From Fidelibacterota bacterium (GTDB taxonomy: Bacteria > Marinisomatota > Marinisomatia > Marinisomatales > UBA1611): a stretch of 14,535 nt of DNA. The notes under the pieces are model-generated. The model searched no databases and was not told where the DNA came from. It was given only the letters and a program-made list of their open reading frames with translations. Positions 1 through 7,490 of this stretch are shown here, piece by piece (positions within the stretch are counted from its first letter, which is position 1; each line of letters starts with the position of its first letter). Location: contig PBAR01000040.1 of NCBI GenBank assembly GCA_002718285.1, positions 1-14,535 of the forward strand, read 5' to 3'. Position numbers and translations under genes: made by a program.

Positions 1-299
1 CGATTATTTTCTTCAATGAAATTATCCGGTTGAAATACATTTGGGTCCTCTTTAATATAGCCATATTCAATAATCCTATTAAAAGCCCAGTGAAGTAAGT
101 CAATTCCGGGTTGATATAAATTCCATTCAGCCAATGATTGCTGTGTAATGGACATTTCCGAATCCATGAATCCACCAGTTTTTCGGCCAACGACGATAAT
201 ATTTAAGTCTGCGCCAAATCCTTCTGCCACTTTTATGGTCAGCCGAATAATATTTCGCGTTGCTTCTGATTGGTTATTGATACATAATAAAAATTTCAT
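1..299 (-). CDS. universal stress protein-like protein, N-terminal part (runs off left edge)
   Basis: An open frame starts at an ATG (299-297) and runs without a stop to base 1, giving 99 complete codons; the C-terminus lies outside the window. The protein begins MKFLLCINNQSEATRNIIRL, followed by an amphipathic stretch and the hydrophobic strand LNIIVVGRK. This beta-alpha-beta start resembles the universal stress protein fold (a first strand with a small nucleotide-loop residue, a helix, then a second hydrophobic strand). The family call is by general resemblance only, because the diagnostic C-terminal G-x2-G-x9-G motif would be off the edge. It starts 13 bases after the SLC13 transporter stop, so it is probably co-transcribed. 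USP proteins next to ion transporters are often regulatory partners; that role is inferred here. The CDS is more certain than its family. Confidence 0.6.
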   Translation of the reverse strand, partial: MKFLLCINNQSEATRNIIRLTIKVAEGFGADLNIIVVGRKTGGFMDSEMSITQQSLAEWNLYQPGIDLLHWAFNRIIEYGYIKEDPNVFQPDNFIEENN

Positions 300-312
300 A
301 ATCCGTATTCCG

Positions 313-1743
313 TTAAATCTCGATGTATTTCATTAAAAACGGCCAATAAAATTCTATGACCAAAAATAGTACAATAATAGACATGAGTCCTACACGCCAA
401 CCGGCTTTTAGAAAATCCGTCATTTTAATCATGCCTGTGGAATAAATAATCATACAGGCAGGTGCGGCAACCGCAGAGAAATAGCCAAAAGCCGATGAAA
501 TAGCAGTAGTCATTCCCATCAATAATGGATCTCCGCCCATATTAAGCATAATTGGACCTAATACTGCCACTGTAGCACTGGAACTGATAACATTTGAAAG
601 TAGAGTTGTAATTATAATTGAAACCGCATAAGGTAGGAATTCAAAGCGGTCTAATAGAAATTGAAATGAGTAGATAAATGATTCTCCAATCCAAACTGCT
701 GTACCGTGGTTTTTCATTTGAATCCCAAGTGAAATTGCTGATGCGAATAATAAAATTACACCCCAGTTTGTATTACGATTAATATCATGCCATTCGATGA
801 GTCCAAAAGATAGATAAAGAAATACACCAATCAAGGCCACAATCCCCAGCCCCAGATAAGGACTCAAAAATATCCATCCAAGAAATACGAGAACGAAAAT
901 GCCAATGGCCATCATTTGATTACCGGTCATTTTTCCAGCTTTCGTAACCTTGACCTTTAGCTTCCGTACGGCTGAATCAAGAATTCGCTGATCGGGCTTA
1001 AACGTCATCCAGAGCAATGCCGCCGCGATGGGGATTTCCAATAACAGCATTGGATAGGCATATTTGATCCAATCCAAATAGGAAATAGTACCCAATCCAA
1101 ATTCAGAAATATATCCTATCATAATCACGTTACGCCCACCACCGGATGGGGTGCCTATGGAGCCCATAGCGCATCCATAGGCAATTGAAAATAATAGAAT
1201 GGTGGACAATCGATGGACAGTTTTGGGATCATCACTTGTATTTCGAATCAAGGTCAATGCCACAGGCAGCATCATGGCTGCCACTGTGTGTTCACCTATA
1301 AAGGATGATAGAATGGATGAAATGGCTACAAAGCCAAAAACGATACGCCATGTTTTATTCCCTGTGAGTTTAATAATACCCAGAGCCAACCGTTTGTCCA
1401 ATCCCTGGCTTACAATGGCTACGGCCATCATGAGAGATCCCATGATGAAAAATACCGCATCACTCATGAATGATGTGGCCACCCCGTTGGGCGTATCAAT
1501 CCCAAACACCACTTCTAAAATCAGGATTAAAATGGCCACAGCAGGCAGTGGAATCACTTCACCGATAATCAGAATGAGCGCAATGACAACAATGATGAGC
1601 GTGCGATGACCCTCGGGAGATAAGGATTCCGGTGATGGGAAATAAAATAGAAAAATGCTGATAGCAAATGCGGCAATCAGCCACTTTTTTCGCGTGACCC
1701 AATAAAGGAGATCGGCGATAGTTTGGTTCGAAAATCCTAACAT
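313..1743 (-). CDS. SLC13/DASS-family anion transporter
   Basis: A 476-residue, very hydrophobic protein with many predicted membrane segments, in the length range of the divalent anion:sodium symporter family. Two related half-repeats are visible. Around residues 150-170 is SSFIGEHTVAAMMLPVA, and near the C-terminus is SNVISSSATVAVLGPIM. Both sit where the family carries its Ser-Asn-Thr substrate and sodium-binding hairpins, although the first lacks the classic SNT. Family members import sulfate, dicarboxylates or other divalent oxyanions into the cytoplasm. The gene lies 30 bases downstream of moaE, inside the Moco gene run, and no ModABC molybdate transporter is visible. Import of molybdate, tungstate or sulfate is therefore an attractive but unproven inference; dicarboxylate transport cannot be excluded. 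The family call is firm, the substrate is not. Confidence 0.85.
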   Translation of the reverse strand: MLGFSNQTIADLLYWVTRKKWLIAAFAISIFLFYFPSPESLSPEGHRTLIIVVIALILIIGEVIPLPAVAILILILEVVFGIDTPNGVATSFMSDAVFFIMGSLMMAVAIVSQGLDKRLALGIIKLTGNKTWRIVFGFVAISSILSSFIGEHTVAAMMLPVALTLIRNTSDDPKTVHRLSTILLFSIAYGCAMGSIGTPSGGGRNVIMIGYISEFGLGTISYLDWIKYAYPMLLLEIPIAAALLWMTFKPDQRILDSAVRKLKVKVTKAGKMTGNQMMAIGIFVLVFLGWIFLSPYLGLGIVALIGVFLYLSFGLIEWHDINRNTNWGVILLFASAISLGIQMKNHGTAVWIGESFIYSFQFLLDRFEFLPYAVSIIITTLLSNVISSSATVAVLGPIMLNMGGDPLLMGMTTAISSAFGYFSAVAAPACMIIYSTGMIKMTDFLKAGWRVGLMSIIVLFLVIEFYWPFLMKYIEI

Positions 1744-1773
1744 TTAAGAAATCAATTTAGTACAATTTATTTG

Positions 1774-2187
1774 TCAGTGCGCACATTCACTTGGGACTTT
1801 TGTACCGTCCGGATGAATGGCCCATTTCCAAATGGGCACTCGTTTCTTGAGTTCAAAGATGAACCAATCTATGGCTTCGATGGCTTCTTTCCGATGCTTG
1901 GCCCAAATGGATACATTAAGGCTTGTTTCACCAATCCCAACTCTTCCCATTCGGTGTTTGCAAAACAGATTATTGATGGGAAATTTTTGGCAGGTCTCTT
2001 CTGCCAATCGGGTGAGTTCTGTTTCAGCCATACCTTCGTATTGCTCGTATTCTAAAGCGATAATTTTATGGCCATGTTCTGAATCCCGAACGCGACCGTT
2101 GAAGACCAATTCTGCCCCATCTTGTTGGTGATCATCATTGGATGGGAATGGAATAATGGGGCCGGTGATAATTTCAACGGTAATCAT
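1774..2187 (-). CDS. moaE: molybdopterin synthase catalytic subunit MoaE
   Basis: MoaE is the large subunit of molybdopterin synthase. It binds cyclic pyranopterin monophosphate and receives two sulfurs from thiocarboxylated MoaD to build the dithiolene of molybdopterin in the cytoplasm. The 137-residue length is normal. Family motifs appear in order: VFNGRVRDSEHG (about 28-39), LEYEQYEGMAE, the HRMGRVGIGE strand, AKHRKEAIEAI, and the C-terminal LKKRVPIWKWA, whose lysines match the conserved active-site and MoaD-contact lysines of the family. The ATG at 2187 directly follows the moaD stop (2190-2188) with no gap, so the two subunits are made together in a coupled manner. No odd features. Confidence 0.96.
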   Translation of the reverse strand: MITVEIITGPIIPFPSNDDHQQDGAELVFNGRVRDSEHGHKIIALEYEQYEGMAETELTRLAEETCQKFPINNLFCKHRMGRVGIGETSLNVSIWAKHRKEAIEAIDWFIFELKKRVPIWKWAIHPDGTKVPSECAH

Positions 2188-2430
2188 CTATCCACCCTGA
2201 ACAGGTGGGATGAAAGCCACTTCATCACCATCAGTTAATATCGTTTCTTCTGACTGATATTGTTGGTTTACGGCCACTCTTAATGAGACGCCATCCAGTT
2301 TCCCATCAGATTTTTCCCGGATGATCTGCTCTAAATCACTTGTGGTAGTTCCCGGATTTAATTCCAAATCAATTTCATTTTCACCCAATGCATATTTGAC
2401 TTGGGAGAAGCATTTAATTTTAATCTTCAT
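2188..2430 (-). CDS. moaD: molybdopterin synthase sulfur carrier subunit MoaD
   Basis: A small ubiquitin-like protein of 80 residues that ends in FIPPVQGG. The terminal Gly-Gly is adenylated and then thiocarboxylated, and delivers sulfur to MoaE. The acidic DGDEVAFIPPV strand before the tail is the MoaD/ThiS signature. Two starts are possible: an ATG at 2430, three bases after the stop of the upstream E1 gene, or a TTG at 2436 that overlaps it. I chose the ATG because it gives the usual MKIKIK beginning. It lies between the rhodanese-E1 gene, presumably its activating enzyme, and moaE, presumably its partner. Sulfur probably comes through the rhodanese domain or the cysteine desulfurase encoded upstream; that route is inferred. 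Confidence 0.93.
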   Translation of the reverse strand: MKIKIKCFSQVKYALGENEIDLELNPGTTTSDLEQIIREKSDGKLDGVSLRVAVNQQYQSEETILTDGDEVAFIPPVQGG

Positions 2431-2432
2431 TT

Positions 2433-3392
2433 TCAAATTTTTATTATTTCTGTTGAATGATTCATGCCATCATAGATAAGTAGTTTCCCGATCAAATTGG
2501 GTTCTACTCCGACGATTAATTTGACTGCTTCCAAGGCTTGGATATTCCCAATAATTCCCGGGAGCATTCCCATTACGCCTGCGTCTTCGCAAGTATCTCC
2601 ACTAGAAGGCGGTTCGGGAAATAATTCAGCATAACCGGGACTGCCATCCATATTTAGCACGGATACCTGTCCTTCGAATCGAAATAGTGCACCATAGACC
2701 ATTGGAGTATTTTTCTTTTTAGATATTTTGTCAATTAATTGGCGTGTTTGAATATTGTCCGTTGCATCAATGATTACATCCGCATTTGCCAAAAATTCAT
2801 TAGCATTTTTTTCATCTAAATATGCATCTGAAATATGAATGGAAGTTTCTGAATTAAACCCATTCAATTTTTCTTTTGCCACTTCTACTTTCTTTTTTTC
2901 CACATCATCGGGACTGTATAAAGGCTGGCGATGCAAATTGGATAATGAAACAACGTCTCCATCAATTAATTGGAGATGCCCCACACCAGCGGTGAGCAAT
3001 GATTGAGCCGCCGGACATCCTAATCCGCCCACACCAACGATAGCCACTTTTGCATTCAAGATATTTTTCTGACCTTGAATTCCAATCTCCGGCAAAACAG
3101 TTTGACGGGACCATCGGCTCAAATCTTTCTGCTCACGATAAAATTCATCCCATGCCTGTGCGCCGCCCAACAAACTGAATGTATCGTCCAATTCATCTTC
3201 AATGATCATCCCTTCCGTCACAATTCCGAATTGGCACACCAATACTTTTTGGCCATTAATTCCTGCGCCATTTCGGGTGAGGACAGTATTCAATCCTTCC
3301 ATGGGAAATTCTGTCCTTTGATCAATTGGTCGGACGTCAATTACGGTCAGTTCAGATTTTCGTTCATTTAATTCTTTGGGGGTTATAATCAT
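2433..3392 (-). CDS. rhodanese-E1 (ThiF/MoeB/HesA-type) MoaD-activating enzyme
   Basis: The protein joins an N-terminal rhodanese domain to an E1-like adenylyltransferase. The rhodanese part (about residues 2-85) has VIDVRP, a loop with one Cys (VLVCQFGIVTEG) and the closing LLGGAQAW. The E1 part has the nucleotide loop GVGGLG, NLHRQPL with the catalytic Arg, DATDN, and a Cys in DTCEDAGVMG. This order is the reverse of the better-known E1-rhodanese fusions such as MOCS3/Uba4. The usual CxxC zinc motif before FPEPP is replaced by SPGYAEL, and the C-terminus stops after IYDGMNHSTEIIKI without a second CxxC, so both halves of the zinc site are missing. The ATG at 3392 overlaps the moeA stop as ATGA and was preferred over an ATG at 3407. 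It sits directly before moaD, so adenylation of MoaD is the likely role. Confidence 0.88.
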   Translation of the reverse strand: MIITPKELNERKSELTVIDVRPIDQRTEFPMEGLNTVLTRNGAGINGQKVLVCQFGIVTEGMIIEDELDDTFSLLGGAQAWDEFYREQKDLSRWSRQTVLPEIGIQGQKNILNAKVAIVGVGGLGCPAAQSLLTAGVGHLQLIDGDVVSLSNLHRQPLYSPDDVEKKKVEVAKEKLNGFNSETSIHISDAYLDEKNANEFLANADVIIDATDNIQTRQLIDKISKKKNTPMVYGALFRFEGQVSVLNMDGSPGYAELFPEPPSSGDTCEDAGVMGMLPGIIGNIQALEAVKLIVGVEPNLIGKLLIYDGMNHSTEIIKI

Positions 3393-4612
3393 GAAAGATT
3401 CTTCCACGGTAACTCGTTTACCAATATGTTGTCACCTACATTTAATATTCCATCTCCGGGCTCAGCAGCTAATATACAATTCGCATCCAAGGACGATGTG
3501 AGCATGTGGGATCCCACTTTTGATGCGGGACGACACACCAACTGGCCGTTTTCAATCCATACCTTTCCAAAAAGAAATCGTTTTTTCACGGGCTCTCTGG
3601 GGAAGGATTCTGTTAATTTTCCCGTCAATGGTTCCGAAGTGTTTTTCCCCATTATTGTTTCCAAAGCTGGCCAAACCCATTCCATAAATCCTATATAAGA
3701 TGAGACCGGATTGCCAGGCAATCCGAATATTAATGTGTCCTGACCTGTGCCAAAGAAGAGTGGCTTCCCAGGTTTTTGGGCCACCTTCCAGAAATGTTCT
3801 TTCACGCCCAATTCCATAAATACATCCCGGACATAATCATACCGCCCCATGGACACACCGCCAGATGAAATCACTACATCGCATGAGTCCAATGCGTCAG
3901 ATAAAAAATGTCTTAATGATGCTTTATCATCCTGAATCACATCCCGCATGACTACTTCCGTGCCGGCCTTTTCAGCCAAATCCGCAAATACATATAAATT
4001 GGAATTATAGATCTGTCCCGGTTCTAATGTATTCCCAGCCTCTACCAATTCATTCCCTGTTCCAAAAATGGCGATACGCGGTTTATTTGATACGCTTACT
4101 TTATCAATCCCGAATGTGGCCAACGTGCCAATTTCGCCGGGTGTGATTTTTGTCCCCTTTTTAATCAGCACGTCCCCTTTTTTGATTTCTTCTCCTTCCA
4201 TTCGGATATGTTTTCCGGGAGTGGTTTCAATCATGATTTGAACTATTTTATTATCGGTAAATCCGCTGGTATCTTCAACCATCACAATCGCATCGGCACC
4301 TTTTGGGATGGCTGCACCAGTCATACACTGGGCACATTCTCCGGGATCAATCACTACATCCGATGGCGATCCGGCTGAACTGACGCTGACCATTTTTAAT
4401 TCAATTGGATTTTCTTGGGATGCGCCAATTGTATCTGCCGCACAAACTGCAAATCCATCCATGGCAGAATTATCAAACCGTGGAGACGGCATGGACGCCT
4501 CCACATCTTCGGCCAGAACCCGATTTGTTGAATCACTTAAAGGTACTTTATCCTGATCTAACTGAAACAGATTTTCATCAACAATTGACTTGGCTTCTTG
4601 AAATGAGATCAT
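3389..4612 (-). CDS. moeA: molybdopterin molybdenumtransferase MoeA
   Basis: MoeA inserts molybdate into adenylated molybdopterin, releasing AMP and giving Moco. At 407 residues it is the normal length. Signature motifs are PRFDNSAMDGFAV (about 44-56), CMTGAAIPKGADAIVMVED, GEIGTLATFG, the MPT-binding IFGTGNELV, VISSGGVSMGRYDYV, and the C-terminal LPGNPVSSYIGF. The ATG at 4612 overlaps the stop of the upstream TSUP gene as ATGA, and the gene's own stop overlaps the next start in the same way, so it is translated as part of a coupled series. MogA, which makes the adenylated intermediate, is supplied by the moaC-mogA fusion two genes upstream. All features look normal. Confidence 0.96.
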   Translation of the reverse strand: MISFQEAKSIVDENLFQLDQDKVPLSDSTNRVLAEDVEASMPSPRFDNSAMDGFAVCAADTIGASQENPIELKMVSVSSAGSPSDVVIDPGECAQCMTGAAIPKGADAIVMVEDTSGFTDNKIVQIMIETTPGKHIRMEGEEIKKGDVLIKKGTKITPGEIGTLATFGIDKVSVSNKPRIAIFGTGNELVEAGNTLEPGQIYNSNLYVFADLAEKAGTEVVMRDVIQDDKASLRHFLSDALDSCDVVISSGGVSMGRYDYVRDVFMELGVKEHFWKVAQKPGKPLFFGTGQDTLIFGLPGNPVSSYIGFMEWVWPALETIMGKNTSEPLTGKLTESFPREPVKKRFLFGKVWIENGQLVCRPASKVGSHMLTSSLDANCILAAEPGDGILNVGDNILVNELPWKNLS

Positions 4613-5346
4613 ATCATTTTCTGTATTAAAAAGATGATGGCCACAATGATGATACCGCCCATGACTTTTTGAATGGTCTTTGCATCAAATTTAACCGAGC
4701 CGAAATAAGATCCGGCGAAACCTCCCACAACAACTGCACCGATTAATGGAAAAATAAAATCAGAATCAAAAGTACCAGCCTGAAACCTTGCTATAAAGCC
4801 CGCCAATGAATTCACCCAAATGAATATTGCTCCAGCTGCTGCCGCTTCTTTTGCTGTACCCAACCCAAACATGATAATCAAGGGGACAAGATAGATTCCC
4901 CCGCCGATCCCGACTGCTCCGGCAATAAATCCGAGAACAGTCCCCAACCCAATGATCATGGCCCATTTTTGTCCATTGGATAATTGAAATGAAAAGGTCA
5001 ATCCATTAATAACATAGATCCGTATAGCTACCAGAATTAATGTACTTATGAGTATGATCTGAAAAATGAATTCTGGCAAATCCAAAGATCCTGCCAAATA
5101 AGCCATCGGAATCGATGTAATTAAGAACGGTCCGATTAAATCCAGTCGGCTGTGTCCATTTCGCCAGAAGTTGACCATACCTATAAAGGTCACCACCAAA
5201 TTTAATGTAAGGGATGTTGTGGGGATTAACGTATAACTCACACCCAACATGGCCATGAGTGCCGTGTAGGATGAACCGCCACCCAATCCTACTGAAGAGT
5301 AAATGAAGGCAACAAATAAAAATAAAATGGGTAACAAATATTCCAT
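4609..5346 (-). CDS. TSUP (TauE/SafE) family membrane permease
   Basis: A 245-residue integral membrane protein with the two-fold repeat of the TSUP/DUF81 family: YSSVGLGGGSSYTALMAMLG near the N-terminus and AGAVGIGGGIYLVPLIIMFG about 130 residues later, each a glycine-rich loop entering a membrane segment. Members move small sulfur-containing anions such as sulfite, sulfonates or thiosulfate across the inner membrane. The start overlaps the moaC-mogA stop by one base (TAATG) and the end overlaps moeA, so the gene is a true member of the operon. Its place between mogA and moeA, where molybdate enters the pathway, hints at oxyanion or sulfur supply, but the sequence cannot show the substrate. 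The family is confident; function is open. Confidence 0.85.
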   Translation of the reverse strand: MEYLLPILFLFVAFIYSSVGLGGGSSYTALMAMLGVSYTLIPTTSLTLNLVVTFIGMVNFWRNGHSRLDLIGPFLITSIPMAYLAGSLDLPEFIFQIILISTLILVAIRIYVINGLTFSFQLSNGQKWAMIIGLGTVLGFIAGAVGIGGGIYLVPLIIMFGLGTAKEAAAAGAIFIWVNSLAGFIARFQAGTFDSDFIFPLIGAVVVGGFAGSYFGSVKFDAKTIQKVMGGIIIVAIIFLIQKMI

Positions 5347-6287
5347 TAATGCCTTTCACCTTTCATCATATGAAATGAATGAAAAATAGTTGGTATCAAC
5401 ACCTGCACCGCATCCTTTGCCGCACCGGGACTACCGGGCAGGCATATCACTATTGCTCCATTCACCACACCTGCTGTCAGTCGGGAAAGCATGGCCGTTT
5501 TCACTTTACTCCTTCCATATGCATGGAGGGCCTGATCGATCCCCGGCAATTTTGAATCAAATAATGCCTCTACAGTTTGAATGGTTAAATCCCTTGGACC
5601 CAACCCAGTGCCGCCAGTGATTAGGATCAATTCAACTCCGCCATCGATCCAATCTTGAATAGTGGGCACCAATAGATTAGACCCATCTTCCAAAACCAAG
5701 CGATGATCAACTTCACAACCAGAGTCTGAAAATCCACTGGCTAATATTTCACCAGATTTATCTTCATTGTTGCCCATGGCTACGCTGTCACTTAACGTGA
5801 TCACCCCAAATTTTGGACGGTATTCCGATGCATGGTCTGACTTTCCACCAAGCTTTTTCACTAATTTGATTTCACCAATTACCATGGTTTTATCCACCGC
5901 CTTGCACATATCATAAATGGTGAGTGCAGCACTGGATACACTCGAGAGCGCTTCCATTTCTACTCCCGTTGCTTCTTTCGTTTTAACTGTTGAACGAATC
6001 AAAATAACATCAGAGCTAATTTCAAATTCAACATCCACGAATGATAGATTCAATTGATGACACATGGGAATCATTTCCGCCGTTTTTTTCGCCGCCTGTA
6101 TGCCGGCAATCTTTGCCGTGGTCAACACATTTCCTTTGGGAACTGCATCATCCTGAATGGCAGAAATAGTCTCCGGTTTCATGGAAATTTTACCTTCCGC
6201 TTTGGCCATCCGTACAGTAGAATCTTTATCCGTCACATCTACCATGTTGACGTTTCCTGATTTGTCTATATGTGAAAATTCACTCAT
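5346..6287 (-). CDS. bifunctional MoaC-MoaB/MogA fusion
   Basis: Two Moco enzymes in one chain of 313 residues. The first half (about 1-155) is MoaC, cyclic pyranopterin monophosphate synthase, which acts with MoaA. It shows KIAGIQAAKKTAEMIPMCHQL and ATGVEMEALSSVSSAALTIYDMCKAVDK, containing the family's conserved His, Asp and Lys, followed by GGKSDH. The second half (about 158-313) is a MoaB/MogA molybdopterin adenylyltransferase domain, with GVITLSDS, LITGGTGLGPRD and the ligand loop CLPGSPGAAKDAV. The ATG at 6287 has a good ribosome site (AAAGGA about 7 bases upstream). A longer frame from a GTG at 6308 would overlap moaA and is less likely. The gene begins 13 bases after moaA, so steps one and two of the pathway are made together. 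Confidence 0.94.
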   Translation of the reverse strand: MSEFSHIDKSGNVNMVDVTDKDSTVRMAKAEGKISMKPETISAIQDDAVPKGNVLTTAKIAGIQAAKKTAEMIPMCHQLNLSFVDVEFEISSDVILIRSTVKTKEATGVEMEALSSVSSAALTIYDMCKAVDKTMVIGEIKLVKKLGGKSDHASEYRPKFGVITLSDSVAMGNNEDKSGEILASGFSDSGCEVDHRLVLEDGSNLLVPTIQDWIDGGVELILITGGTGLGPRDLTIQTVEALFDSKLPGIDQALHAYGRSKVKTAMLSRLTAGVVNGAIVICLPGSPGAAKDAVQVLIPTIFHSFHMMKGERH

Positions 6288-6300
6288 AATATTTCCTTTA

Positions 6301-7347
6301 TTAACCACCGATTTGTGTCATGGATTCTCGATGCACTCCATTATTTTGTTGGGCAGACCAACCATCCACGTGTTTATTTAAAAATGATGCCCCAATCATA
6401 GATTGAATTTTTTCGTTCGATGCCCCATCACGCATGGCATCTCGCAAATTGGTCTCATCTTGGCTATAAAGACAGTTCAATAATTTCCCATCAGCCGTGA
6501 TTCTAATCCGATTGCATGCACCACAAAGATTTCTCGAAAAAGCAGGAATAACGGCGATCTTTCCCTTGGCGCCTTTCATCCGAAAAATATAATGTTCTGT
6601 GCTTGATCCGTCCACAGATTGGAGTTGATCAGTTTGGCTATGCAGGTCTTCCACAATATGTTCGGCTCGGTAGAATTTTCCCGTCTTCCATATTTGGTGA
6701 GAATCAAATGGCATGAGTTCAATGAAGCGAACTGTAATGTTGTTATCCATGGTCAAGTTTGCAAAATCCACCAACTCATCATGATTGAAATCACGCATGG
6801 CTACCACATTAATTTTTACTGAAGGGATTTGAGATGCGATTGCAAGATGAATATTTGCTATTACCTGGTCCAACCCACTTCTCCTGGTGATGGACTGGAA
6901 CCGATCCGGTTGCAATGTATCTAAACTGATGTTGATTCCGGAAAGACCGGCATCCGCTAAATCATCAATATATTCATGGAGCAAAATGCCATTCGTCGTC
7001 AAATGGACTGATTCAACTCCCCGAAGATTTTTTGTATAATTTACTAATTCGGGTATATCCTTTCGGAGTAAGGGTTCTCCGCCGGTGAATCGAATTTTGT
7101 ATACACCCAGTTTCGAAACCACAGAGAGCAACCGCTTAATCTCATTCTTGGAGAGAAGTTGATCTTTGTTGCGAAAAGGGACGCCTTCTTCAGGCATGCA
7201 GTAAATACAGCGGAGATTGCAATATTCATTGACAGCGAGACGAAGGTAATTGAATGTGCGATCGTGGCGATCTACGATCGTGGGATACGCAGACGTAACA
7301 CTGCGATCCATGGGTGGATGGATGTGTGTTGTGTTTTCCATTCTCAT
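6301..7347 (-). CDS. moaA: GTP 3',8-cyclase MoaA
   Basis: MoaA is the radical SAM enzyme that rearranges GTP in the first step of Moco synthesis. The 348-residue protein has the SAM cluster motif C-x3-C-x2-C at Cys43, Cys47 and Cys50 (EYCNLRCIYCMPEEG), then FTGGEPLLRKD, and the C-terminal substrate cluster motif CGAC-x13-C at Cys275, 278 and 292. It ends in the Gly-Gly tail (IGG) that is functionally important in MoaA proteins. Two in-frame ATGs are close together, at 7347 and 7341. The second has GGAATGAG in front at a better ribosome-binding distance, so either may be used. The gene follows a 143-base structured leader, which suggests separate control of the moaA-to-moaE block. Confidence 0.97.
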   Translation of the reverse strand: MRMENTTHIHPPMDRSVTSAYPTIVDRHDRTFNYLRLAVNEYCNLRCIYCMPEEGVPFRNKDQLLSKNEIKRLLSVVSKLGVYKIRFTGGEPLLRKDIPELVNYTKNLRGVESVHLTTNGILLHEYIDDLADAGLSGINISLDTLQPDRFQSITRRSGLDQVIANIHLAIASQIPSVKINVVAMRDFNHDELVDFANLTMDNNITVRFIELMPFDSHQIWKTGKFYRAEHIVEDLHSQTDQLQSVDGSSTEHYIFRMKGAKGKIAVIPAFSRNLCGACNRIRITADGKLLNCLYSQDETNLRDAMRDGASNEKIQSMIGASFLNKHVDGWSAQQNNGVHRESMTQIGG

Positions 7348-7378
7348 TCCAAGTCATCCCAGCTGGCGGATCGGGAAT
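7346..7378 (-). promoter_or_regulatory. helix that can hide the moaA start and ribosome site
   Basis: On the minus strand, ATTCC (7378-7374) can pair with GGAAT (7350-7346), and inside it ATCC (7371-7368) can pair with GGAT (7359-7356), closing a loop made of GCCAGCTG. GGAAT contains the purine-rich ribosome-binding bases and the first two bases of the ATG at 7347. When formed, the helix would block translation of moaA. This is the kind of expression platform expected for an RBS-controlling riboswitch. The pairing is seen in the sequence; the switching is inferred. Confidence 0.4.
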
Positions 7379-7490
7379 CGGGAGCAAATTCTGATGTTTC
7401 CGTCAGAACCGTACCGGCCGCAGACCATGTCCATAGTGTTGGGTTTAGGTCAGTTGGCTAAAAGAATTTGTTTACTAATTCTAGCCTAAT
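7348..7490 (-). promoter_or_regulatory. structured 5' leader of moaA; candidate Moco-type riboswitch
   Basis: This is the only sizeable non-coding gap in the window. Read on the minus strand, it holds three possible helices: one near the nifS stop (7486-7456), a perfect 6-bp hairpin TTCTGA/TCAGAA around the loop CGGAAACA (7408-7389, extendable by two G-U pairs), and a helix over the moaA ribosome site (7378-7346). Between them is a GC-rich, purine/pyrimidine-structured segment at about 7430-7411 containing CGGCCGGTACGG. Leaders of moaA operons often carry the MOCO RNA motif, which senses Moco or its tungsten analogue. Position, length and RBS-sequestering architecture fit that, but I could not match the consensus from memory. 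A purely structural leader is possible. Confidence 0.4.
7456..7486 (-). other. hairpin just after the cysteine desulfurase gene
   Basis: On the minus strand GGCTA-GAATT pairs with AATTC-TTT-TAGCC around an 8-base loop, giving ten base pairs with a 3-base bulge. It begins five bases after the nifS-like stop codon. No run of U follows (the next bases are AACTGACC), so it is not a typical intrinsic terminator. It may mark the RNA end, stabilise the upstream message or belong to the moaA leader. A competing pairing, TTAGG (7489-7485) with CCTAA (7449-7445), would open its base. Confidence 0.4.

Noticed and set aside
148..336. Plus-strand open frame of 62 codons
   Set aside because: It lies antisense to the minus-strand USP-like frame and the end of the SLC13 gene, with no recognisable family features.
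1199..1609. Plus-strand open frame of 136 codons
   Set aside because: It is antisense to the SLC13 gene, whose membrane-protein reading is far more convincing.
5006..5359. Minus-strand open frame of 117 codons overlapping the TSUP gene
   Set aside because: It is an out-of-frame reading of the TSUP gene; the TSUP frame carries both family repeats.
7456..7486. Rho-independent terminator after the desulfurase gene
   Set aside because: The hairpin is real but no U-run follows it, so I list it only as a hairpin.
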